Below, in pieces: positions 9,387 through 18,073 of a stretch of DNA of 64,000 bases (position 1 is the stretch's first letter; each line of letters opens with the position of its first letter). The notes under the pieces are model-generated. The model saw only the letters and a program-made list of their open reading frames with translations, was not told where the DNA came from and made no database searches. The position numbers and the translations under genes are program-made. Origin of the DNA: CAWATZ01 sp963784995 (GTDB lineage Bacteria; Planctomycetota; Planctomycetia; Gemmatales; Gemmataceae); contig CAWATZ010000006.1 of the NCBI GenBank assembly GCA_963784995.1, forward strand, positions 372,001 through 436,000, in the 5' to 3' direction.

Positions 9387-9709
9387 GACGCCAGACGTGG
9401 ATCGGCGCCGTCCTCCTCGCGCTGCTCGTGGGGGGCTGGACCTGGGCTGGGGAGCCCGCCTGTTGCGAGCCGGGTCCGGGCCTGCTGCACAAGGTGGGGC
9501 CGGCCGGGGGCTGGAACCCTTACGGCGGCGGCCTGCTGCACTGGTGGAAGCCGTGCTGTTTCCCGCGCTGCGGGGCCCCGGACGACTATTGCCGCAAGAA
9601 GATGCCCTATCCCTGCTGGCACGGTTACCCGCCCTGGTACGTCTGGGGGCCCCCGGAAAGCTGTTGCCCGCCCGGGAATTGCTGTGGGTCAGCCAGAGAT
9701 CCTCGTTAA
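9383..9709 (+). CDS. Small secreted Cys/Trp/Pro-rich protein
   Basis: A protein of 108 residues overlapping the efflux channel gene by ATGA, so translation is probably coupled. Residues 1-22 are a clear signal peptide (LLALLVGGWTWAGEP). The mature part is rich in Cys (12), Pro, Gly and Trp, with paired Cys in motifs such as KPCCFPRC and SCCPPGNCC. Such short Cys-rich secreted proteins are frequent in planctomycetes and have no assigned role. Spacing of the Cys pairs suggests disulphides or metal binding. Function unknown; the coupling hints at a role with the efflux channel. Confidence 0.75.
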   Translation: MRRQTWIGAVLLALLVGGWTWAGEPACCEPGPGLLHKVGPAGGWNPYGGGLLHWWKPCCFPRCGAPDDYCRKKMPYPCWHGYPPWYVWGPPESCCPPGNCCGSARDPR

Positions 9710-9755
9710 CCGGCGGCAGGTTCGCAAAGGCGAAAGCCCGCATGACGGCTCGGCC

Positions 9756-10475
9756 TCATCCTCCCAAAAATTCGACCGGCTCGTGTTGGCTCCAGTCCAG
9801 CCAGGCCGCGGAACCGTCTATCAGGCGGCCGGGGTTGACCACCAAGGTGCTGGCAATCCTCTGCACGCCGCGCCGCTCCGTCGGGCCTGCCACGACGCAC
9901 AGACTGGGTCGCAGGCTGTCAATGAGGTCGCCAATGAGCGCGTTCCCTTCCGGTCCCCCAAGGACGCCTGGGGGAGGTTCGGGCAGCAACAGCACCCTGC
10001 GCGGCTTGTTGGAACGGCGCAAAGCCCGCAGGAAGTAGAGCGCCCGGGTTCGAGAATAGGAGTCCTCGCGCATCAGGGCCTCTTCCGCAATGGCGACGCC
10101 CAGCCCGGATACGGCCAGATCCCGTTCCTCGACAAGGGTCGCATGGACCACGTGAACGTTGGGAAAGTCCTCTTCCCCGGCCATGGCCAGGCGTCTGAAT
10201 TCGTCCAGCGGCTCGAAACTCGGCTCAGGAATCACCGCGCTGAAGACCCCCAGACCGCCGAGCGCTTTGAAAAACTCCATGACGAACAGTGCGTCCTCGC
10301 GCGTGATGCCCCAGGGGGTGGTACGCGTAGCCATCTCCCGTTGTGGACTCAGGACACCTCCGGCGAACAGGATTGCTTCCGGTTTGCGCTGGCGTGCCCA
10401 TTGACACAGCCTTTCGAGGCTTTCGGTTTTACCATGGACGCCGCTGCACAAGAGGAGTCGTTTCACGTCAATCAC
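9756..10475 (-). CDS. Degenerate metallophosphoesterase-like protein
   Basis: This 239-residue protein has the layout of a calcineurin-like phosphoesterase: a first strand LLLCSGVHGKTESLERL where the family has DxHG, ILFAGGVL where it has GGD, and a C-terminal STLVVNPGRL like the family's VNPGS. The metal ligands are mostly replaced (Gly for the first Asp, Gly-Val for Gly-Asp), so catalysis is doubtful; it may be a binding protein. The start is GTG 10475 or GTG 10466; AAGGA lies just upstream. It is the last gene of the run starting with the UspA at 17809. Fold assignment is from motif positions only. Confidence 0.65.
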   Translation of the reverse strand: MIDVKRLLLCSGVHGKTESLERLCQWARQRKPEAILFAGGVLSPQREMATRTTPWGITREDALFVMEFFKALGGLGVFSAVIPEPSFEPLDEFRRLAMAGEEDFPNVHVVHATLVEERDLAVSGLGVAIAEEALMREDSYSRTRALYFLRALRRSNKPRRVLLLPEPPPGVLGGPEGNALIGDLIDSLRPSLCVVAGPTERRGVQRIASTLVVNPGRLIDGSAAWLDWSQHEPVEFLGG

Positions 10476-10527
10476 CTCGTCCTTTGCCAGGGCAGGCACG
10501 GGCCAGCCTGGATGCCAGTCTTCGCGC

Positions 10528-11646
10528 CTACGCCATGGACCCGATGGTCCTGCGGAAGCGGAAGAGGGCGACATTGAACAGGGTCGTGCCGATCACGGCG
10601 AGGGCGAGGAAGTTCGGCCAGACGGTCTCCAGGCCCGCCCCGCGGTACAGGATGCTCTGGGCGATCATGACGAAGTGGGTGGTGGGCGCCGCCAGCATGA
10701 TCTGCTGCACCCACTCGGGCATGCTCTCGCGCGGGGTCAAGCCGCCCTGGAGCACCTGCAAGGGCAGCAGCACCAGGATCATCAGCAGGGCGAACTGCGG
10801 CATCGTGCGGGCGAAGGTGGCCAGGAACATGCCCAGCGACGTGGTGGCGAACAGGTGCAGCGCCGCCCCGCACAGGAACAGGGCGACCGAGCCCTGGATC
10901 GGGACCAGAAGCCAGCCCTGCACGACGAAGGCCAGGGAGAGGGCGGAGGCGACGAGTACCACCAGCCCCATCGACCAGATCTTGCTCGTCATGATCTCGA
11001 ACGGCGTCACCGGCATCACCAGCAGGTGCTCGACCGTGCCGCGCTCGCGCTCGCGGATCAGCGCGGCGCCGGTGAGCAGGACCCCCAGCATGGTGATCTG
11101 GTCGATCAGCGACACTACGCCGCCGAACCAGGACCGGGTCAGGTTGGCGTTGAACCGCACCCGCTCCTCGATGTTCACCGGCGGACTGAAGTTGCTCCGG
11201 TAGCGCTGCAGCCACGACTGCACCTCGCCCAGCACGATCGTCTGCACGTAGCCTGAGCCGCTGAACGCCTGGCCGACGCGGGTCGCGTCGGTGTTGAGCT
11301 GGATCGTGGGCGCGCGCCCGGCCAGCACGTCCTCCTGGAACCGGGGGGGATGTTCAGCGCGAAGGTGTCCAGTCCGGCGTCCATCCGGTTGTCCATTTCT
11401 GCGCGACACCAGCTTCGGTGGCTTGAAGAGCGGCGGCTGGAAGGCGTTGACGATCCGCAGCGACAGCGGCGACTGGTCCTCGTCCACGATGGCGATGGGG
11501 GCCTTGTGAAGCGTGTCCGGCAATCCGGTCGCGGTCGAATAGATCACGACCGTGAAGGCGAAGGCGATCAGCAGCAGCATGATCGGGTCGCGGACCAGGC
11601 TCCACCATTCCTTGACGCCCAGGTGCAGGATGTTACTAACGCGCAT
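10528..11646 (-). CDS. ABC-2 type permease, YhhJ-like
   Basis: Membrane half of an ABC exporter, 372 residues, close to E. coli YhhJ in length. It has an N-terminal membrane helix, a large extracellular domain, and five C-terminal helices with the ABC-2 signature ERERGTVEHLLVMPVTPFEI. Translation starts 3 bases after the RbbA-like gene, so they form one transporter. Residues about 84-101 read in the wrong frame: the base sequence between 11345 and 11405 gives AEMDNRMDAGLDTFALNIPP one frame over, which is the expected family sequence. A 2-base loss (GC dinucleotide) plus a 1-base loss (C run of 7 for 8) explains this exactly. Confidence 0.88.
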   Translation of the reverse strand: MRVSNILHLGVKEWWSLVRDPIMLLLIAFAFTVVIYSTATGLPDTLHKAPIAIVDEDQSPLSLRIVNAFQPPLFKPPKLVSRRNGQPDGRRTGHLRAEHPPRFQEDVLAGRAPTIQLNTDATRVGQAFSGSGYVQTIVLGEVQSWLQRYRSNFSPPVNIEERVRFNANLTRSWFGGVVSLIDQITMLGVLLTGAALIRERERGTVEHLLVMPVTPFEIMTSKIWSMGLVVLVASALSLAFVVQGWLLVPIQGSVALFLCGAALHLFATTSLGMFLATFARTMPQFALLMILVLLPLQVLQGGLTPRESMPEWVQQIMLAAPTTHFVMIAQSILYRGAGLETVWPNFLALAVIGTTLFNVALFRFRRTIGSMA

Positions 11647-11649
11647 GGC

Positions 11650-14501
11650 TCAGGTCTCCTGTTTCTTCAGAAAGGCCGCGCTCAGCCCGATCAGCACCGG
11701 GATGGTGATCAGCAAGGGCAGGTACGATCCATACAGGCCGCCAAAGCCCAGCGCCTTGTTGAAGGTGCCGCGGGAGATCGTGATGTAATGGGCGGTGGGG
11801 TAAATTTCCCCGGTCAGACGACCAAAGCCCTCCAGCGAGGAAACCGGGTCGATGAGGCCGCAAAAATTCGAGGCGGGGATCAGCGTGATGACGGTCGTCG
11901 CGAACAACGCCGCCACCTGGGTGCGCGTCAGGGTCGAGACGAACAGCCCCAGCCCGGTGGTGCAACTGACGTAGAGCAGCGCGGCGACGGCCGCGGCCCA
12001 AAAATCCCCCTTCATGGGCACGCCAATGACTGTCACCGCCAGCGCCGTCATCATCAGGAAGTTGAGCATCCCCAGGGCCACGTAGGGGAGCTGCTTGCCC
12101 AGCAGGAACTCCAGGCGCGTCGTCGGCGTGACGTAGAAGTTGATGATCGAGCCGAGGTCTTTCTCGCGGACCACCGACAGCGTCGCCAGCATGGCCGGGA
12201 TGAGGAGCAGCAAGAGCGGGATCACGGCCGGCACCATCGCCGGCAGGCTCTGGACGTCGGGGTTGTAGCGATACCGCAGCTCGATGTTGGCGGGCATGAC
12301 CAGCTGGCGCTGACCCAGGCCGAGTTGCTGGCGCTGGCCGAGCCGGTGTCGGGCCTCTTGCTGTAACCAGCGGAGGTGGATCTGCTGCACGTAGCCCCGG
12401 ATCGTCTCGCCGCGTGTCGGCATGGAGCCGTCGATCCAGACGCCAATGCGCACCGGCCTGCCGTTGCTCACGTCCCGGCCGAAGTGGGGGGGATCTCGAG
12501 GGCCATGCTGATCTCCCCCGACTTCATGCGCCGGTCGAGTTCCTCGTAGTCGGTGATCGGCGGCCGCTCGGTGAAGTAGCGGCTGGAGCCGGCGATGTCG
12601 ATGGCGTAGTCGGTGCTGACGTTCGTCTGGTCGCGGTCCAGCACGGCGTATTTCAGGTGTTCGACGTCCAGGGAGATGCCGTAGCCCATGATGAACATCA
12701 GGAGCACGGTGCCCAGGCCGGCCATCGACATGCGGATCGGGTCGCGGGTCAACTCTGTCAGCTCGCGGTAGCTGCAAGCCAGCATCCGCTGGAGGCTGAA
12801 CCAGGAGTTGGTTCGGGCCGGGCCGGAGTGGGGCGTCGCTGCCGCGCCCGCCTCGACCGGGACGCTTTTCTGCGCCGCCGGCGGCGCGTCGCCCTGGGCC
12901 TTTTGGGCGTCTTCCAGGTAGCCGATGAACGCATCGGACAGCGTTGCCGCGTGCCGACTCTGGATCACCCCGGCCGGGGTATCGACGACCAGCACCTTGC
13001 CGGCGTTCATCAGCGAGATGCGGTCGCAGCGCAGGGCCTCGTTCATGAAGTGGGTGGTGATGAAGATCGTCACCTTGTCCTTGCGGGACAGCTCGATCAG
13101 GTGTTCCCAGAAGCCGTCCCGGGCCACGGGATCGACGCCCGAGGTCGGCTCGTCGAGGAGCAGCAGGGCCGGCTTGTGGATCAGCGCCACGGCCAGCTGC
13201 AGGCGCTGCCGTTGCCCCAGGGGGAGCGAGTCGGGCAGCGCCTCCATGATTTCATCGAGGCCGAACCGCGCGGCCGTTTCTTCGACGCGCTGCGGGATCT
13301 CGGCCCTGGGCACGTCAAAGAGCTGGGCGTGCAGGACCAGGTTCTGCCGCACCGTCAGCTCGGAATAGAGGGAGAAGGCCTGCGACATGTAGCCGACCTT
13401 GCGGCGGACGGTGACGTCATTGGCATCGACCGGCTCGCCGAACAGCCACGCCTTCCCCTCGGTGGCCGGCAGCAGGCCGCACAGCATCTTCATCGTCGTC
13501 GATTTGCCGCAGCCGTTGGCGCCGAGGAATCCGAAGATCTCCCCCTGCTCGATCCGGAAGCTGACGTGATCGACCGCGACGAAATTGCCGAAGCGCTGGG
13601 TCAGGCCCTGCGCCTCGATGATCACCTCGTGTTCTCCCGGCGGGCGCGGGGGGACCACCACCTCGTGGTGGCCGCGCCTCATCTCCTCCGGCAAGAGGGA
13701 GACGAAGGCCTCCTCCAGGGACCGGGCGCCGGTTCGCGCCGGCAGCTCCGCCGGCGTGCCGGCGGCGAGCACGTGGCCGGCGAACATCGCCACCAGGTGG
13801 TCGAAGCGGGCGGCCTCCTCCATGTAGGCGGTCGAAACCAGGACGCTCATGCCCGGCCGGTCCGCCCGGATGCGATCGACCAGCTCCCAGAACTGCCGGC
13901 GCGACAGCGGATCGACGCCGGTGGTCGGCTCGTCGAGGATCAGCAGGTCGGGGTCATGGATCAGGGCGCAGACCAGGCAGAGCTTCTGCTTCATGCCGCC
14001 GGACAGCTTGCCGGCCGGCCGGTTGGGGAAGCGCCCCAGCCCGATACTGTCCAGCAGCCCGGCGATGCGGTGCTTGGCCTCGGCCCGGCTGAGGCCGAAC
14101 AGTCGGGCGAAGAAGTCGGAGTTCTCGAAGCAGGACAGGGTCGGGTAGAGGTTCTTGCCCAGGCCCTGCGGCATGTAGGCGATGCGCGGGCAGGCCTCCC
14201 GGCGGAAGCCGGCGTCGGCCATGTCGCCGCCGAGCACCTCGACGTGCCCCTGCTGGATGCGGCGGGCGCCGGCGACCAGCGCCATCAGGCTGGACTTGCC
14301 CACGCCGTCCGGGCCGATCAGCCCGACCATGCAGCCGGCCGGCAGATCGAGGGTGACGGCATCGAGGGCATGGGTCTTGCCGTACCGCAAGCTCACGTCC
14401 TTCAGTCGCGCCACCGGCTTGTCCGTGACAGGGTGACAAGGTGACAAGGTGACAAGGTGACCGGGCATCGGCCGTCCCACACTATCTTCGCTCGTACTCA
14501 T
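11650..14501 (-). CDS. RbbA-like fused ABC ATPase-ATPase-permease, frameshifted
   Basis: A fusion of two ABC ATPase domains and an ABC-2 permease, as in E. coli RbbA (YhiH). The first ATPase has a Walker A LIGPDGVGKSS and LSGGMKQK; the second has FLGANGCGKST, LPLGQRQRLQ and LLLDEPTSGVDP. The permease part begins near residue 560 and is broken at about 12488 in a C7 run: with eight Cs the frame continues from ALEIPP into HFGRDV and to a normal end with VREKDLGSIINFYVTPTTR. The corrected product is 950 residues. ATG 14501 has AAGGAG upstream; its N-terminus includes HLVTLSPCHPVT from a tandem repeat. Probably exports with the neighbouring adaptor and YhhJ-like permease; substrate unknown. Confidence 0.88.
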
Positions 14502-14550
14502 GGCTTCTCCTTCACCTTGTCACCTTGTCACCTTGTCACCTTGTCATCTT
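14425..14550. repeat. Inverted pair of GGTGACAA octamer arrays
   Basis: 14425-14462 holds about four tandem copies of GGTGACAA and 14513-14550 holds about four of the complement TTGTCACC, about 50 bases apart. The arrays straddle the start of the rbbA-like gene and reach the end of the ubiB-like gene, encoding VTLSPCHPVT in one protein and DDKVTR at the end of the other. Confidence 0.75.
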
Positions 14551-16195
14551 GCTCCGCCGCGGCGATGGAGCGGCGGAGCCGGATGCCGAGGTAAGCCGCC
14601 AGAACCAAACAGGCGAAGCCCAGCGCCGGTCGCAGCAGGCCTGGCTCGGCCCCGTCGCTCCGGCTGAGCAGCAGCGCCGAGCTGAGCAGCAGCGCGGCGG
14701 TAAGCAGTCCCTCCACAAGGCGGTGAATGCTCGCTTGCAGCTGGCGGTGCTCGTGTTTCAGCTCGAGCGTGCCGGCTCGAAAGCGGTGGAGGATGTCGGC
14801 CAGATCATCCGGGACCAGCCGGACCAGGCGATCGTAGCCGCGGGCCGCCCGCCGCGCGTTCCGCCACCAGCGTCCCGGCCTGACCAACCGGCCCCCGGAG
14901 CGCGCCTGGTAGTCAACGATCAGCTCCATCAGGCTGAACGCCGGGTCGAGCTGCCGCGCTGAGCCATCCAGAACCATCAGGGTCCGCAGCAGCAGGGATG
15001 CGTTGGGCGGCAGGAGGATGTGGTAGCGGGCGATGATGTCGATCACCTCCCCCAGCGCCGACCCCAGCTGCAGCTCCTTGATCGGCCGGGAAGCATACTC
15101 GGCGATCAAGGCCGCCAGGTCGGCGCAGAGCGCCTGGCGATCGAGATCGGGAGGAGGCGTCCCCAGGCGAATGACTTGCTCCGCCAGTTCCTCCACGTCG
15201 TTCTCGGTCACGGCCAGGAGCGCCGCCTCGAGGTCCTCGCGGAGTCCTTCGTCCAGCCGCCCGACCATGCCGCAGTCGAGGACGCCCACCACGCCGCCCG
15301 GAAGGATGACGTAGTTGCCCGGGTGCGGGTCGGCGTGAAAGAAGCCATCGCGGAAAATCATGTTCAGGTACATCGTCCCGGCCCGGCGGGCGAAGGCGGC
15401 ACGGTCCACCTCGCTGGCCGCCTTCCCAACGTCGCAGCCGAGGACCCCTTCGAGCAATTCCATGGTCAGGACCCGTCGCCCGGAGAGTTCGGGGTAGACC
15501 CGGGGGAAATGCACGCCCGCGTCGCCGGCGAAGCGGCGGGCGAACTCTTCGAGATTGCGCCGCTCGGCCGTCAGATCCAGCTCGCGAAGCAGCGTCCGGC
15601 GAAACTCCTGGACCGTATTGACGGGCCGGTAGTTGCGGAGGGCGGCCACGCGCTTCTGGGCCAGTTTCGCCAGGCCGAGGATCAGGTCCAGGTCCCGGTG
15701 AACGATCGCCTCGATCCCGTCGTGCTGGACCTTGACGACCACCACCTGGCCGCCACGCAACCGAGCCCGGTGAACCTGCCCGATCGACGCCGACGCCATT
15801 GCCTCGGGACTGAACTCCTCGAACAACTCCTCGGGAGGCTTGCCCAGTTCGGCCTCGATCGTGCGGCGGACGACCTCAATCGGTTCAGCGGGGGTGCCGG
15901 ACTGCAGCTTGCTCAGCTCGGCTGCGAGCGCGTTCCCGACCAGATCGGGACGGGTGCTGAGCATCTGACCCAGCTTGACAAAGGTCGTGCCGAGTTCCAG
16001 CAGCGCCAGCCGGATGCGCTCCTCCCACCCGAACTGGTCGAGCCGTTGCCCGTTGGGAGTGACCAGCCATTGGCGCAGCCAGCTGGCCCGTGACGTCCCC
16101 AGCCAGTCCGCCAGCCCGTACTTCCCGAGGACGAGCAGGATTTGCCGAAGGCGAGCTTCGTTCTCCTGAAACCGGGCCAGGGTTTTAAGCAACAT
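14528..16195 (-). CDS. UbiB/AarF-family atypical kinase (ABC1)
   Basis: Atypical protein-kinase-like ATPase of the UbiB/ABC1 family, 555 residues from ATG 16195 (an in-frame ATG at 16234 is possible). Features seen: LELGTTFVKLGQMLSTRPDL, the KxGQ motif; the Ala-rich nucleotide loop region SPEAMASASIGQVHRA; VKVQHDGI; and HADPHPGNY with the metal-binding ligands, then VVGVLDCGMVG. Two C-terminal membrane helices are present. UbiB proteins support isoprenoid quinone synthesis; whether this one does so is unknown. It sits between the YhiI-like adaptor and the RbbA-like gene, an unusual insertion in that transporter set. Confidence 0.9.
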   Translation of the reverse strand: MLLKTLARFQENEARLRQILLVLGKYGLADWLGTSRASWLRQWLVTPNGQRLDQFGWEERIRLALLELGTTFVKLGQMLSTRPDLVGNALAAELSKLQSGTPAEPIEVVRRTIEAELGKPPEELFEEFSPEAMASASIGQVHRARLRGGQVVVVKVQHDGIEAIVHRDLDLILGLAKLAQKRVAALRNYRPVNTVQEFRRTLLRELDLTAERRNLEEFARRFAGDAGVHFPRVYPELSGRRVLTMELLEGVLGCDVGKAASEVDRAAFARRAGTMYLNMIFRDGFFHADPHPGNYVILPGGVVGVLDCGMVGRLDEGLREDLEAALLAVTENDVEELAEQVIRLGTPPPDLDRQALCADLAALIAEYASRPIKELQLGSALGEVIDIIARYHILLPPNASLLLRTLMVLDGSARQLDPAFSLMELIVDYQARSGGRLVRPGRWWRNARRAARGYDRLVRLVPDDLADILHRFRAGTLELKHEHRQLQASIHRLVEGLLTAALLLSSALLLSRSDGAEPGLLRPALGFACLVLAAYLGIRLRRSIAAAEQDDKVTR

Positions 16196-16240
16196 GGAGG
16201 TATCCTCGCGGCTTCCTCTGGGCGGCCGGGGCATGGTCCG

Positions 16241-17304
16241 TCATTCCGGAAGCCTCACCTGCAAATGCGCGGGCCATTCGGCCTGCGGGTCCAGCTGCAC
16301 GTAGGCCACACCGGGCAACCCGGTCTTGACGTCGCGGACGTACTTCTTGAGCAGCTCCGGCGGTACGTGGGCCTTGATGCGGAACGTCAGCTTCTGCCGC
16401 TCCACGGCGGTTTCCACCGTCTTGGGCGTGAACTGGGCGACGTCCGCGACAAAGGTCACCTTGGCCGGGATGACGAACTGCGGAACGGCATCGAGGACCA
16501 GACGGACCTCGGCCCCCAGCTTGACCCGGCCCGCCTCGGCCTCGGGCAGGAAGAAGGTCATGTAGACGTCGGAGAGATCGATCATGTTCAGCACTTTCCC
16601 GCCCGATTGCAGCATCTCGCCGGGCTGGGCGACGCGGTACTGCACGCGACCGCCGCGCGGCGCTTTCAAGGCGCTGTCGTTGATGTCCGACTCGATTCGT
16701 TCGATGGTCGCCTTCGCCGCCTCGACGTTCGCTTTCGCGGTAATGATGAACGATTCGGCCGTGGCGATGGCGGCTTCCGCCGCCGCCACGTTCGCTTTCG
16801 CGGATTCGACGGCCGCCTTGGAGCTGAAGAGGGAGGCGCGTCGGGTATCGACCTCCTCTTTCGACATGCCGCCCGTCTTCACCAGCTCCTGCGCCGGGTC
16901 AGATTCTTGCTCGCCAGATCCATCTCGGTCTCGCGCTGGGCGACCACGGCTTCATTGGCCGCCTTCTCGCTCTTGCGCTGCACCAGGGTGCTCTGGGCGC
17001 TTTTCACGGCGCTTTCTGCCTGGCGGAGTTTCGCCACGGCTTCCCGGCGCTGGGCCTGGAGCGTATCGGTATCCATGTAGGCGACGACTTGACCGGCGGT
17101 CACGTAGTCGCCTTCATCCACCAGCTCCTGCTTGATGCGGAGCGCGAGTTTGGTGGCAATGTCCACCTCGGTCGCCTCGATGCGGCCGTTGCTTTTCGTG
17201 AATCCTGCCGGCAGCGGGGCGGGCTGGAAATACTTCCAGCCGAAGTAACCGGCAACGCCCAACCCAATTACCAGGATCAACAGGAGCCATTTTCGAGCGG
17301 TCAT
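16241..17304 (-). CDS. HlyD/YhiI-like periplasmic adaptor, frameshifted
   Basis: Adaptor of the ABC exporter formed with the RbbA-like and YhhJ-like proteins, matching the E. coli yhiI-rbbA-yhhJ order. It has an N-terminal anchor (WLLLILVIGLGVAGYFGW), a first lipoyl half with RIEATEVDIATK, a long coiled coil rich in Ala/Lys/Glu, and a beta-barrel with MIDLSDVYMTFFLPE. The frame breaks near 16890-16905: ASKNLTR goes to a false stop. One extra G there restores AQELVKTGGMSKEEVD and gives 354 residues, close to YhiI. It begins 13 bases after the UspA gene. Confidence 0.85.
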
Positions 17305-17317
17305 GGTTCGTTCCCTC

Positions 17318-17809
17318 TCATGCGTTCGCAGTTGTCTCGACCTCGGAAGTGCAGACGGATGCCTCCGGAGAGGGGGCCTTCACGACCAGCACGGGGCAGG
17401 GGCAATGCCGCACGACTTCCTCGGTCTTGCTTCCCCAGAAGAGCCGGCTGAGCCCGGTACGACCGTGGCTGCCCATCACGACCAGGACCCCTTCGCCCAG
17501 CTCCCGGACCTTCTCTTCGAGCAGATGCCTGGCTTTGGACTTGGTACCTACCACGACGGCGTACTGAACCGGCACTTTGGGCGTGTCTGCCTGGAGGGTG
17601 CGGTACTCCTCCCAGAGGTCGAATGCTTCCGGAGCGTGCGGATCGAGGAGGACTTTCCCCTCCTCGGTGACGATTGCCGGGGGAGAGACAACGTGGAAGA
17701 CGACAACCTTCGCGCCCAGGGCCTGGGCGAGCGACCGAGCGACATGGAAGGCTTCCTTCGACGGTTCGTCGAAATCGGTCGGGTGAATGAGTGTCTGGAA
17801 CGGCGGCAT
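17318..17809 (-). CDS. Universal stress protein UspA family
   Basis: Single UspA domain, 163 residues. ATG 17809 has a full AAGGAGG 6-8 bases upstream, so the longer in-frame start at 17875 is rejected. The ATP-binding pattern G-x2-G-x9-G is present as VVMGSHGRTGLSRLFWGS followed by VVRHCPCPVLVV. It is the first gene of the run leading to 9756. A -24/-12 sigma-54 type promoter lies about 110 bases upstream, in a block shared with the PEP synthase gene. Confidence 0.93.
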   Translation of the reverse strand: MPPFQTLIHPTDFDEPSKEAFHVARSLAQALGAKVVVFHVVSPPAIVTEEGKVLLDPHAPEAFDLWEEYRTLQADTPKVPVQYAVVVGTKSKARHLLEEKVRELGEGVLVVMGSHGRTGLSRLFWGSKTEEVVRHCPCPVLVVKAPSPEASVCTSEVETTANA

Positions 17810-17916
17810 GACATACCTCCTTCGGCCAACCTGGCCGGTATTGCCCCGCTGAACGCCTCGGCGGCGTGGATTCACTTGGGGGCCTCCAGTTTGCTCTCGT
17901 TCTGTTTCCTTCCCTT

Positions 17917-17932
17917 TGCACTTGATGTGCCG
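17917..17932 (-). promoter_or_regulatory. Sigma-54 type -24/-12 promoter for the UspA operon
   Basis: On the minus strand the sequence is CGGCACATCAAGTGCA. GG and GC stand at the invariant spacing of the sigma-54 consensus TGGCACG-N4-TTGCA. Transcription would start near 17906, leaving a leader of about 97 bases to UspA. The second copy upstream of PEP synthase (TGGCATGGCAAGTGCA, 30116-30101) has the same spacing. Confidence 0.6.
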
Positions 17933-18063
17933 AGTTGAACGCCTCCCTACGTTTCCGGCGCAGGTGTTTGGAAGAAAAGGAGTTGTGTCGGCAAATCATC
18001 TGTCAGACGTGCGAATGCTTGGTGTGCGAGAACGCACACCCAAACCCGAACTCGCTCACCATC
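17933..18063 (-). promoter_or_regulatory. Conserved upstream activator region, copy 1
   Basis: This 131-base stretch is alignable along its length with 30117-30258. Shared blocks include CCGAACTCGCTCACCAT, AACGCACACCC, GAGTTGTGTCG and CGTTT-CGGCGCA. Copy 1 also holds a perfect palindrome GGTGTGCGAGAACGCACACC at about 18021-18040, a good candidate binding site for a sigma-54 enhancer-binding protein. Confidence 0.6.
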
Positions 18064-18073
18064 CTCGCGGGCG

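Noticed and set aside
12414..14444. Long plus-strand open frame opposite the RbbA-like gene
   Set aside because: Antisense to conserved ABC ATPase motifs; no signal of its own.
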